Positions 16,865 to 25,419 of a stretch of 64,000 nucleotides of DNA are shown here, piece by piece. The notes under the pieces were generated by a model that was not told where the DNA came from, did no database searches, and saw nothing but the letters and a program-made list of their open reading frames with translations. Positions within the stretch are counted from its first letter, which is position 1. Each line of letters starts with the position of its first letter. The position numbers and the translations under genes are program-made. The stretch is from NVTR01 sp965237505 (GTDB lineage: Bacteria; Pseudomonadota; Alphaproteobacteria; Rhodobacterales; Rhodobacteraceae): assembly GCA_965237505.1 (NCBI GenBank), contig CBDEFR010000009.1, forward strand, positions 1-64,000. The letters run 5' to 3'.

Positions 16865-17143
16865 GGGAGTGATGCTGCATCAATTCTGCTGTGCGTCGAA
16901 ATTGCCGACCAATCATCTGAATTTGACCATCTATGAAATTTCGCCCGATAATTTCACGGACTAATTTCGCGTGCCCGTCGGAAACAAAACGTCGGCTCCA
17001 TATCCAGCCAAAGTTCACCGAAAAACTTTAAATACCTCCGCCAATTTTTCTTTAAAGACTTTAAAGTCGGGGGTCTGCAAACTTTAAAGACTTTAAAGAA
17101 TCGGGCGGAAACGACGCATTTGCGCCCTTGCCGCCCACAATCG
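16865..17143. repeat. Convergent intergenic region with two identical CTTTAAAG dyad repeats
   Basis: A 279-bp gap between moaE (+) and a minus-strand gene pair. It holds two identical 17-bp copies of CTTTAAAGACTTTAAAG at 17050-17066 and 17082-17098, starting exactly 32 bp apart, plus a half copy CTTTAAAT at 17026-17033. Each copy is two CTTTAAAG palindromes separated by one base. The role is unknown: it could be a paired operator or part of an mRNA 3-prime structure. Confidence 0.6.
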
Positions 17144-17470
17144 TCAGGTGTCGCGCAGCCGCTCCACGTAAGTACGCAGTTCTTCGGCCTCACGGCGGGC
17201 ATCGCGCAACCCGTCCATCGTGGCGCGCAATTCGGCCTCGGTCTGGGCCTGCTGATTGGTGATTTCCGCCTCGCGCTGCTGAAAATAGGTAATCGCAGAA
17301 TCGCGCTGTTCTTCGGCCTCGTGCAGTTGTTGCGCCATCTTGTCCAGCTCGCCCATATCCGCTTGCGCCACCCGCATGAACCGGTTGACCAGCCAATGAG
17401 AAAACCAGCCTAAGATAAAGGCCACAAACAATATTATCGCAGTGGCGATAATAAATTCAGTTCTGTTCAT
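17144..17470 (-). CDS. Membrane-anchored coiled-coil protein, 108 aa
   Basis: The start MNRTEFIIATAI lies inside the end of the OmpA-like gene (13-bp overlap), so the two are translationally coupled. One N-terminal transmembrane helix (about residues 5-24) is followed by a long heptad-rich region (about 35-105) predicted to form a coiled coil. It is not a family I can name. Coupling to an OmpA/BON protein suggests a partner role in the envelope; that is inference. Confidence 0.75.
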   Translation of the reverse strand: MNRTEFIIATAIILFVAFILGWFSHWLVNRFMRVAQADMGELDKMAQQLHEAEEQRDSAITYFQQREAEITNQQAQTEAELRATMDGLRDARREAEELRTYVERLRDT

Positions 17471-19367
17471 CCGGGCTTTCTGCCTCTGTTGTTTGCGGCG
17501 CCAGTTCGGTCGCGTCGTCGTCAGCGACTTCGGTCGCACCTTTTTCTTCCGGCAAGATCAGCGTGAATTCAATACGCCTGTTGGCCTCGCGCCCGTCTTC
17601 GGTTTCATTATCTGCAATCGGTTGTGACTCGCCAAAACCTTTGGCCACCAGATTTGATGTCAGTACCCGCCGCGCCAGCAGCGCGTTCACCACCGCCTCG
17701 GCCCGTGCCTGACTCAAGGAAAGGTTCATGATTTCACGGCCTTGGCTGTCAGTATGGCCGCCAATTTCCATTGCCACATCGATGCAACCCTTCATGACTT
17801 TGGCGATGCCGTCGATGGTCTCGCGTGCGCTATCGTCAATATTCGCCGAACTTGGCGCGAAGGTAATCTTTCGTGCAGCCAATACCTGATTGATCTGCTG
17901 TACACATTCATCCCGTGTTGGAATATTGGCCAATGGGTCCAGTTTTTCCTCATAAGTCACTGAAATCCGGTAATTTTCAGATTCACCCAGTTTCTCCGAC
18001 AAGATCCGCGCTATTTCGGCCCGCGCATCGCGGTTTCCGGTGATACCGCGGATTTCCACGAAATCCGGCTGTGTCACAACGCTGCCGCTGTTCAGCAGCG
18101 CCAACGCATCCAACGAGGCCAGAACCCGCGTCGACCAGCCACGCGGCAACGCATCATCCAGTCGCATGGTCCCGTCGACAACCGCACTGCCAAACCGGGC
18201 TTGCGCAAAGCTTTCGGTTGCGGTGCGGGCGCGCTCGTTCGCTACGCGCCCGCGCAGGCGCACATGTCCTTCCGGGCTGCGCGTGGCGACAAATTCCGGC
18301 GGGCCGTCGCCTTGGCCGGTGCGATCAATCTTGACCGGTTCAGGCAAGATCGCGTGCAGTGAGAAGACTTCGGGAAGTGCGGCCTGCAACTCTCCGACGA
18401 CGCGGTCAAAGATTGATTGCGGTGTGTTTTCAAGCGCCACCAGAGTCACGTCAGCATCGCTGAATGTGACCGAGCCGCCGCCCAAGTCCGAGAGCATCGC
18501 GATGGCAGTGGTTACCGCTGCGTCCCATTTTGGGCTTGGCACGCCCAGGCCAATGGTGCATGTCGCTTTGCCTTGCAGTCCCGCTGCCCGCGCAGCGCTC
18601 AGAATTGCATCGCGCCCGTCCACCGTATCGGTCGAACAGGCATCAAAACGCGCACCGTCATTGTCGATCAGGAACCGCAGAGTATATGGCGTGATCACCG
18701 GGCGCGGGGCGCTAATGTCAATGCTGACGGGCAAACCTTGCGGCGCCGTGCGTGCCAATTCGGTTTCAAGACTCCGCTTGTCCTGAACACTGTCGCTGAT
18801 TGCCCTCAGATCAACGCCGTCTGCGGCGATCGAGATCTTTGAGCGCGGCAGACTGGACAGAGCAGACAGCCCATATTTCACTGCGGCACCCCAACCTTCC
18901 GGCGGTGCGAATTCGGCCACATCCAGCAGGTCCGTCACGTCCGCGCCGCCCGCAATATCTTGGATCGCTGCAATTATGGATTGCCTGTCCATTGAGGCCG
19001 GGATCAGCCCGATCAGCGAGATTCCGTCATCATTGCGTAGAATCTCAATCGAAAAGCGCGGGGGCTGGACCGCTTCGCCCGCAATGACGTTCATCATATC
19101 AATAACGCGGGACGCGTCGACGACGGTGCCTGCAACACTCAGGGCGCGAAACCGGGTGGCTTCATCGGCTGCAAAGCCGCTTAGAATCACCTGCAGTCCT
19201 TCTACATCGACCTGTACCCAGTCGTACCCGTTCAGACCAAGCACCCGGCTAACATCTGCCTGCGAGCGCGATTCAATTATGCTTGCCGCCAGCACCGCAG
19301 CCAGCGCGGCACCGATAGTTCCGGCAATCAAAGCGGAAAATACAGCCAGTATATGTCTTAGGCGCAT
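17457..19367 (-). CDS. OmpA-family envelope protein with BON-like repeats
   Basis: A 636-residue protein. It has an N-terminal signal/anchor (ILAVFSALIAGTIGAALAA), several BON-like alpha-beta repeats in the body, and a C-terminal OmpA/MotB peptidoglycan-binding domain (about 480-600) with ITFAPSSANID, IGGHTDSQG, NLSLSQARAEAVVNAL and GEDGREANRRIEF-like segments (here ETEDGREANRRIEFTL). It probably links peptidoglycan to the outer membrane or periplasm. The acidic C-terminal tail (about 605-636) is low in complexity. It is followed by the small coiled-coil gene. Confidence 0.88.
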   Translation of the reverse strand: MRLRHILAVFSALIAGTIGAALAAVLAASIIESRSQADVSRVLGLNGYDWVQVDVEGLQVILSGFAADEATRFRALSVAGTVVDASRVIDMMNVIAGEAVQPPRFSIEILRNDDGISLIGLIPASMDRQSIIAAIQDIAGGADVTDLLDVAEFAPPEGWGAAVKYGLSALSSLPRSKISIAADGVDLRAISDSVQDKRSLETELARTAPQGLPVSIDISAPRPVITPYTLRFLIDNDGARFDACSTDTVDGRDAILSAARAAGLQGKATCTIGLGVPSPKWDAAVTTAIAMLSDLGGGSVTFSDADVTLVALENTPQSIFDRVVGELQAALPEVFSLHAILPEPVKIDRTGQGDGPPEFVATRSPEGHVRLRGRVANERARTATESFAQARFGSAVVDGTMRLDDALPRGWSTRVLASLDALALLNSGSVVTQPDFVEIRGITGNRDARAEIARILSEKLGESENYRISVTYEEKLDPLANIPTRDECVQQINQVLAARKITFAPSSANIDDSARETIDGIAKVMKGCIDVAMEIGGHTDSQGREIMNLSLSQARAEAVVNALLARRVLTSNLVAKGFGESQPIADNETEDGREANRRIEFTLILPEEKGATEVADDDATELAPQTTEAESPDEQN

Positions 19368-19437
19368 CAGGCCAATCCGGTGCTGCTTGGGCGGGCGATT
19401 GGCTGCAAGTCATAGGCTTTGGTGGCGTCCGCCGCAA

Positions 19438-20406
19438 TCACAGGAATATGGAAATGGCGATAAACAGCGCAGGGATCAGGCCGACGTTTCGGTTGGTCCG
19501 AAACAGCCGCAGGCAAACGTCCGGATCGTCAATGTCAAGCGTTCGGTTTTGCCAGGCCAGATGCCACCCAAACGCCCAGGGCGCGCCGAGCGCCACAACC
19601 AGCGCCAAGACCGAGCGATCTTCCATCAGGGCCGTCACCACGGAAACCGCCATCAAGACGACAGCGACGACCAAAAACCAGCGCAGCCAAAAATGCGTGG
19701 CGCTGCCAAACAGACGCGCCGTGGATTTCACCCCGATCAGAGCGTCATCATCCTTGTCCTGATGGGCATAAATCGTGTCGTAAAACAGCGTCCAGGCGAT
19801 ACCTGAGGCATAAAGCGCCACCGCCGCCCAGTGCAAGCTGCCGGTCACTGCCGTCCAGGCCAGCAGCGCGCCCCAATTAAAAGCCAGCCCAAGGAATATC
19901 TGCGGCCACCAGGTAAACCGCTTGGCAAACGGATAAATGACCACAAGCATTAGCGACCCGACACCAAGATAAACCGCCGGGCGCGGAAACGTCAGCAGAA
20001 TCGCGAAGGCGACCAGCGCCTGCAGTGCCATCCAGATTGCCGCCTGCGCGGTGCTTACTTGACCAGACGGAATCGGGCGCGACCGAGTGCGCGCCACCTG
20101 GGCATCAAGATTCCGGTCAGTGATGTCATTCCATGTGCATCCGGCACCGCGCATCAGCCAAGCGCCAGCTGCGCAACCCAGCATGATCCACAGTTCCGCC
20201 AGCCCAAATGCTCCTTGGTGCGACGCTGCCAACAGCGCGCCCCACCAACAGGGAAGCAGCAGCAACCACGTGCCTATTGGCCGATCCGCGCGGGACAATC
20301 GCAGATAGGGCCGCGCCCATGCCGGAGCCTGATGATCGACCCAATTGCCCGTGACCGCATCCGATACCTGACCCAGGGTCTCTGGCGTCTTGGGGGGCTC
20401 GGTCAT
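19438..20406 (-). CDS. ubiA: 4-hydroxybenzoate polyprenyltransferase
   Basis: A 322-residue membrane prenyltransferase of ubiquinone synthesis, attaching the polyprenyl chain to 4-hydroxybenzoate. The first Asp-rich motif is NDITDRNLDAQ (with GCTWND before it) and the second is YDTIYAHQDKDDD, both needed for Mg-diphosphate binding. About eight transmembrane helices are present. ATG 20406 (MTEPPKTPE) is chosen because the longer frame reads into the divergent rsmE. It lies 12 bp from the start of rsmE, so the two share a very short divergent promoter region. Confidence 0.94.
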   Translation of the reverse strand: MTEPPKTPETLGQVSDAVTGNWVDHQAPAWARPYLRLSRADRPIGTWLLLLPCWWGALLAASHQGAFGLAELWIMLGCAAGAWLMRGAGCTWNDITDRNLDAQVARTRSRPIPSGQVSTAQAAIWMALQALVAFAILLTFPRPAVYLGVGSLMLVVIYPFAKRFTWWPQIFLGLAFNWGALLAWTAVTGSLHWAAVALYASGIAWTLFYDTIYAHQDKDDDALIGVKSTARLFGSATHFWLRWFLVVAVVLMAVSVVTALMEDRSVLALVVALGAPWAFGWHLAWQNRTLDIDDPDVCLRLFRTNRNVGLIPALFIAISIFL

Positions 20407-20842
20407 AGGATCGGCCTCATGGCAGGTGCGCGCGTCAGGCTCTATGTAGATCAGCCGCTTGGGGCGGGGCAATCGGTTCGTTTGAACCGTGATCAGTCGT
20501 ATTACCAATTTTCGGTGATGCGCCTATCGGTTGGGGCCAGTGTGCTGTTGTTCAACGGCCGCGACTTTGAATGGAGCGCCTTGGTTGATGTGGCGGATAA
20601 GCGCAATGGCCTGCTGGTGGCGGATCAGCAGACCCTGTCGCTAGTGATGCCGGCTGATCTGTGGCTGCTGTTTGCGCCGGTCAAAAAGACCCGCACCAAT
20701 TTCATTGTTGAAAAGGCGGTCGAGATGGGCGTGGCGCGGATTGTCCCGGTGCAGACCGACTTCACCAATTCAGAGCGCATTCGCCAAAGCCGTCTGCACG
20801 CTCATGCAGTCGAGGCTGCCGAGCAATGCGGCAGTACTTATA

Positions 20843-21998
20843 CCAACGGCCCTAGTCGTTGACCGTTTTGGCCCATTGTCTGGTAGTGATTGACGTGATT
20901 GCGGTTTTGTCGTTTGCAAAGAAGTTCCATGCTTCGCAACACCTGTCGACGATCTGCTCATAATTGTCGAAGACGGATATGGCGAGCTTGTTGGCACGCA
21001 GATAAGCCCACACATTTTCCATCGGGTTGAGTTCAGGGGAATAGGGCGGGAGTTTGAGCAGGGTGATGTTGTCGGGTACCTCCAGCTCTGCCGAACCGTG
21101 CCAGCCAGCGCCATCCAGAATGAGAAGGGCATGTGCGCCCGATGCGACGGTTTTAGCGATCTCGGCGAGATGCGCGCTCATGGCCTGTGTGTCGGCATGT
21201 GGCATGATCAGAGCGGCCGCTTCAGCCCGTTCCGGGCAGACGGCGCCGAAAATGTAGCTCCAGATATAGCGGGTGTCGCGCGGGGCACGGGGGCGTGTTC
21301 CACGCTCGGCCCAGATACGGGTGAGCGTGCCCTGCTGGCCAACCCGCGCTTCATCCTGAAACCATATCTCCAGGGGCTTGCTGCGGGCTGTTTCCGGCAA
21401 GGCTGCTTCTACCTCTGCGGCGAAGTTTTTTTAAAAGCCTCCTGTGCATCCGGGTCGGATTTCGGATGCTGCGGGCGCACCGACAGACGCCGGAAGCCCA
21501 GGCTTGCCAATTGTTTGCCAACAGTTCGCTCATGCATGGTGACGCCGAAGCGCTCTTCGATCTTGCGTTTCAGATCAATGCGCCGCCAGCGCACAACCCC
21601 ATCGGTTTCGGGGTCGGGACCCGCCCGAACCATTTCCGCCAACTCCTCCTTCTGTGCCGCGCTCAGCAGACAGGGTGGATCCGGCGGGCGACGGTTGAAC
21701 AGGCCCGACACGCCCTCCGCATTGTAACGGTGGGCCCAATCCCGCAGCGTCTGCCGATCCATGCCGCAGTTTTCTGCCGCCGTCTTGCGGTCAACCCCAT
21801 CCAGAACCAGGGCAATCGCCAACATCCGTCGCGCCGCTTTCCCATCCCGGCACCGCGCCGCTTCCTGGCGAAGCTCGCCTGCGGACTTGTCTTTTCGCGT
21901 AATCTTTACTGCCATCAAAGCCTCCCTTGCCTTGATGCCACTGAATCAGATCACGCCGCTCGTGGGAATCCCCTTGAGTCAAATCTGGGGGCCGTTGG
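20843..21998 (-). mobile_element. IS630-family insertion sequence, copy 1
   Basis: The terminal repeats start CCAACGGCCC at both ends and are flanked by TA dinucleotides (20841-20842 and 21999-22000), the usual IS630/mariner target duplication. Its near-identical copy lies at 55203-56357 in the opposite orientation. The one length difference is a T4 tract near 20863 that is T3 in the other copy. Confidence 0.93.
20852..21918 (-). CDS. IS630-family transposase, copy 1, in two overlapping frames
   Basis: The first frame (21918 down to 21409, 169 aa) holds the helix-turn-helix (RKTAAENCGMDRQTLRDWAH). The second holds the DDE domain (IWFQDEARVGQQG, LILDGAGWHGS, LPPYSPELNPMENVW) and ends AKTVND at 20852. 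The frames join through a run of seven A on the coding strand (21426-21432 on the plus strand as seven T). A -1 slip there gives the continuous reading AFKKNFAAEVEAALPETA. The same arrangement exists in the second copy, which argues for programmed frameshifting rather than decay. Confidence 0.88.
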
Positions 21999-22428
21999 TA
22001 TTATTTGCCCGAGGTGACCGAGCTTCAAGAACTGAAAACAATTCTTGACGACTGGCCAGCGGATCGCCAGTTGATGTTTTGTGACGAAGCGTTGGCAGGG
22101 TGCCACCAGCCTTTGCGGACTACGTCGCCGGGCAAGCGCCATGGGCCATTCTGATCGGACCAGAAGGTGGGTTTTCCGGGCGCGAGCGTGACATGTTGCG
22201 CGCCTTGTCATTTTCGCATCCCGTCAGCCTTGGCCCCCGTATCTTGCGCGCCGATACAGCAACCGTCGCGGCGTTGACAATGTGGCAGCAGGCGCTTGGC
22301 GATTGGGGGATCGACCAATAGCTATCGGCTCGTGCACATGACGGCTTGCACATCATCAAAAGACGCTGTTCAAATTTGGCAGAATCAGAAACCGCCAGCC
22401 GCAGGTCTAGTAATCCAGCAGGAAACTT

Positions 22429-22950
22429 GTGACCATGTATTCCATCCGCCCAGAGATAAGGCAGGCCATCTGGCGTTTTCGGGACGCCCTAATTGGTATT
22501 GCGGTTCTGTTGCTTGGGCTTTACTGGGCCGTCAACAGTTTTGGCATCATCGCAATCCTTGGCATGATAATGATTGTGGCCGGTGCCCTGTTGATTTTAG
22601 CGGGCATTCAGCGGGCTCGGTTTCGCGGTGGCTTGGGTGGCGCAGGTGTTGTGCAGGTGGACGAAGGTCAGGTGACCTATTTTGGCCCGTACTATGGTGG
22701 GTCAGTCGTGATTGAGAATATTGTGAAAGTCGAGCTTGATGCAACGATCAGATTTGCGCCGGTTTGGGTGATTTTTGACCAAGACGCCGGTCCTATTCGC
22801 GTTCCGACAAATGCCGAAGGAGCAGAGGCGTTGTTTGACGTTTTTGCCAGCCTCGAAGGTATCGAAACCGAGCGCATGCTGGCAGAGCTGCAAAAGGATC
22901 ACAGCACGCCGGTGGTGATTTGGCAGGCCAAGCCCGCCAGCCTGCATTGA
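22429..22950 (+). CDS. Conserved membrane protein with a PH-like C-terminal domain
   Basis: A 173-residue protein with two transmembrane helices near the N terminus (about 14-32 and 37-56, IGIAVLLLGLYWAVNSFGII and LGMIMIVAGALLILAG), followed by a soluble beta-rich domain (VDEGQVTYFGPYYGGSVVIE...) resembling bacterial PH-like domains. The GTG at 22429 is seven bases from AGGA, better placed than the ATG at 22435. It sits between rsmE and gshA. No function can be assigned. Confidence 0.75.
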   Translation: MTMYSIRPEIRQAIWRFRDALIGIAVLLLGLYWAVNSFGIIAILGMIMIVAGALLILAGIQRARFRGGLGGAGVVQVDEGQVTYFGPYYGGSVVIENIVKVELDATIRFAPVWVIFDQDAGPIRVPTNAEGAEALFDVFASLEGIETERMLAELQKDHSTPVVIWQAKPASLH

Positions 22951-23002
22951 CTTCGCCCGGAATTGCCACCACCTATGTCTCGATCCAAACCGGAGCGCGA
23001 AC

Positions 23003-24373
23003 ATGTCCATCCCACAATCCGGCGGTGGTCCGATTGAACGCCATGAACAATTGGCCGAATATCTGGCCGAGGGCTGCAAGCCCCGCGACGACTGGCGCAT
23101 TGGAACCGAGCACGAAAAGTTTGGCTATTGCCGGGACACACTACAACCGCTTCCCTATGCGGGCGAGCGGTCGATCACAGCCATTCTGAAAGCTCTGCGT
23201 GATGGGTTTGGCTGGGCGCCGGTGCTGGAAGGCGGCAATATCATTGGACTTGAAAAGGACGGTGCCAACGTCAGCCTTGAGCCAGGCGGGCAATTGGAAT
23301 TATCCGGCGCGCCACTGCTGAGCATCCACGAAACCTGCGACGAAGTGAACGCGCATCTCAAAGACGTGCGCACCGCCGCCAGCGAGATCGGCGTGCGTTT
23401 CATCGGCTTGGGCGCGGCGCCGATCTGGACCCATGAGCAGATGCCGATGATGCCCAAGGGCCGTTACAAACTGATGACCGAATACATGGGACGGGTCGGC
23501 ACTCATGGCACCCAGATGATGTATCGCACCTGTACGGTTCAGGTGAACCTCGACTTCGGGTCCGAGGCTGACATGGTCAAGAAAATGCGTGTGGCGCTGG
23601 CGTTGCAACCAGTGGCCACCGCGCTGTTTGCAAATTCGCCGTTTTTCGAGGGTAAAATAAACGGCCACAAGTCCTGGCGCTCCCGCATCTGGCGCGATCT
23701 GGACCCGGCGCGCACCGGCATGCTGCCGTTCGTGTTTGAGGACGGGTTCGGCTTTGAAGGATGGGTCGAGTATATGCTCGATGTGCCGATGTATTTTGTC
23801 TATCGCGACGGCATATATATCGACGCGCTTGGCCAGTCTTTTCGTGATTTCCTGAAAGGCCGGTTACCTGCTCTGCCGGGCGAAATTCCGACCCTGTCGG
23901 ATTGGGCCGATCACCTGACCACCACGTTCCCCGAAGCGCGCCTGAAAAAGTTCATCGAAATGCGCGGCGCGGATGGCGGCGCCTGGCGTCGGCTTTGTGC
24001 GCTGCCAGCATTCTGGGTTGGTTTATGCTATGACCAGGGCGCGCTGGACGCGGCCTGGGATCTGGTCAAGGACTGGGACGCCGAGACCCGCGAAGCGTTG
24101 CGCGTGGCGACCTCGGTTGACGGGCTGCAGGCCGAAGCGGCGGGACTGAAAATGCACGATATTGCGCGGCAAGCCGTATCCATCGCCGAATCTGGACTGA
24201 AAGCCCGCGCGATGCCCGGAGCTGGTGGGTTGATCCCGGACGAAAGCCATTTTTTGAACACGCTGCAGGAATCGATCGACAACGGCAAAGTGCCCGCCGA
24301 TGAATTGCTCGAGCGCTATCATGGCGACTGGAAATGCGATCTGGAGCGGATTTATAATGAGTTCAGTTACTGA
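23003..24373 (+). CDS. gshA: Glutamate-cysteine ligase (alphaproteobacterial/plant type)
   Basis: A 456-residue enzyme that makes gamma-glutamylcysteine in the first step of glutathione synthesis. It belongs to the class shared by alphaproteobacteria and plants: WRIGTEHEKFGY near the N terminus, VSLEPGGQLELSGAPL, YMGRVGTHGTQMMYRTCTVQVNLDF and the C-terminal LDEAR/ADEL-type region. Length is normal. It follows rsmE and the small membrane protein gene. Confidence 0.93.
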   Translation: MSIPQSGGGPIERHEQLAEYLAEGCKPRDDWRIGTEHEKFGYCRDTLQPLPYAGERSITAILKALRDGFGWAPVLEGGNIIGLEKDGANVSLEPGGQLELSGAPLLSIHETCDEVNAHLKDVRTAASEIGVRFIGLGAAPIWTHEQMPMMPKGRYKLMTEYMGRVGTHGTQMMYRTCTVQVNLDFGSEADMVKKMRVALALQPVATALFANSPFFEGKINGHKSWRSRIWRDLDPARTGMLPFVFEDGFGFEGWVEYMLDVPMYFVYRDGIYIDALGQSFRDFLKGRLPALPGEIPTLSDWADHLTTTFPEARLKKFIEMRGADGGAWRRLCALPAFWVGLCYDQGALDAAWDLVKDWDAETREALRVATSVDGLQAEAAGLKMHDIARQAVSIAESGLKARAMPGAGGLIPDESHFLNTLQESIDNGKVPADELLERYHGDWKCDLERIYNEFSY

Positions 24374-24379
24374 ATTTGG

Positions 24380-24817
24380 TCAATCATCACGCGACACCAC
24401 GGGAATTGATGATTTGTGCGCGAACACGTCGTCATCCTGATCTTCATCGCAGCCAAATGGGTCCAGTCCGAAGCGGTTGGGGCCAAATGTTCCCATTTTG
24501 GAATACCAGATCACCAGGATGATCCAGCCGACAATCGGTATCAGCCAAAGCCACCACCACCATCCTGATTTGCCACAATCGTGCAGTCGGCGGACAGCCA
24601 CCGAGATCGAGGGCAGCAGTACCACGATATCAAAGAGCCCAGAAAGCCCACCAGGATCAACCAGCGACCAGCCAAATACAAGCGATTCCAATATTACAAT
24701 ACCGATGCTGCCAAGGATGGTGAACAGTATGAAATACCAAAATTCAGAACGCTGCGCGCGGCCTGAAAACGTCGCATATTTTGAAAAGCAACTGCGGATA
24801 GCTTCGGATAATCCCAT
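24380..24817 (-). CDS. DUF805 family membrane protein
   Basis: A 145-residue inner-membrane protein typical of DUF805: YATFSGRAQRSEFWYFILF (the RxxRxEFW signature), three or four hydrophobic helices, AVRRLHDCGKSGWWWWLWLIP, and a final polar tail. ATG 24817 gives the normal N terminus (MGLSEAIRSCFSKY); longer frames overlap plsY. It is last in the pyrB-to-plsY gene run. Function unknown. Confidence 0.9.
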   Translation of the reverse strand: MGLSEAIRSCFSKYATFSGRAQRSEFWYFILFTILGSIGIVILESLVFGWSLVDPGGLSGLFDIVVLLPSISVAVRRLHDCGKSGWWWWLWLIPIVGWIILVIWYSKMGTFGPNRFGLDPFGCDEDQDDDVFAHKSSIPVVSRDD

Positions 24818-24837
24818 GTGTATTGCCCTTTCGTGAT

Positions 24838-25419
24838 CTAAGTTTGTCCGATTTTCGGTTCTGTGCCGGAAATCAATCGCCGGATGTTGTTGATGTGTCG
24901 AAAGAATATAAGCCCCGACAAGAGCAAAACCAATATAGCCCCATGCCGATGATACATGAAATATGTAAAGACCGGAGCCAGGGTTGCAGCGACCAGCGCT
25001 GACAAAGAAGAATATCGGAATAACAGCGCAGCGATCAGCCAGGTGGCACAGGCCGCCATGCCGACCGGAAAAGACAGCGCCAGAAGGACGCCCAGAAACG
25101 TGGCCACGCCTTTGCCGCCCTGGAAGCGCAGGAATATCGGATAGAGGTGGCCAATCATGACCAAAAGCGCTGCTAATCCGGCCACGTCCTCGCCGCCGTA
25201 GGCGCGGGCCAGCAATACCGCGACCGCGCCCTTGCCCGCGTCCAAGACCAGCGTCAGGAACGCCGCCAGCTTGTGGCCGGTGCGCAGCACGTTGGTGGTG
25301 CCGATATTGCCGGAACCGATCTGGCGCAGATCGCCAAGTCCAAAAATCCGCGCCATCACCATGCCGAACGGGATCGACCCCAAAACATAGGCCGCCACAG
25401 CGGCGACCAGATAGGTCAT
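24838..25419 (-). CDS. plsY: Glycerol-3-phosphate acyltransferase PlsY
   Basis: A 193-residue membrane acyltransferase that uses acyl-phosphate to acylate glycerol-3-phosphate. The three family motifs are present: GSIPFGMVMAR, GSGNIGTTNVLR with DAGKG, and FQGGKGVATFLG. ATG 25419 overlaps the stop of the dihydroorotase homologue by 4 bp, so the genes are coupled. Confidence 0.95.
   Translation of the reverse strand: MTYLVAAVAAYVLGSIPFGMVMARIFGLGDLRQIGSGNIGTTNVLRTGHKLAAFLTLVLDAGKGAVAVLLARAYGGEDVAGLAALLVMIGHLYPIFLRFQGGKGVATFLGVLLALSFPVGMAACATWLIAALLFRYSSLSALVAATLAPVFTYFMYHRHGAILVLLLSGLIFFRHINNIRRLISGTEPKIGQT

Larger units (their letters stand above)
20419..22321 (+). pseudogene. rsmE: 16S rRNA (uracil-1498-N3)-methyltransferase, disrupted
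   Basis: The N-terminal part (20419-20842) carries the PUA-like domain (RLYVDQPLGAGQSVRLNRDQ) and the start of the SPOUT domain (FAPVKKTRTNFIVEKAVEMG, TDFTNSERI). The C-terminal part (about 22001-22321) carries the knot signature ILIGPEGGFSGRERDML and SLGPRILRADTA. An IS630-family element separates them. Even with the element removed the frame does not close: the PEVTELQELKTIL segment after the junction and the GPEGG segment (from about 22100) lie in two further frames, so at least two indels have accumulated. RsmE is dispensable in E. coli. Confidence 0.9.

Noticed and set aside
17050..17098. CTTTAAAG repeats as CtrA sites
   Set aside because: The TTAA half sites are five bases apart, not seven, so the CtrA spacing is not met.
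18040..18786. 248-residue frame antisense to the OmpA/BON gene
   Set aside because: Ser/Arg-rich shadow of the real gene with no start context.
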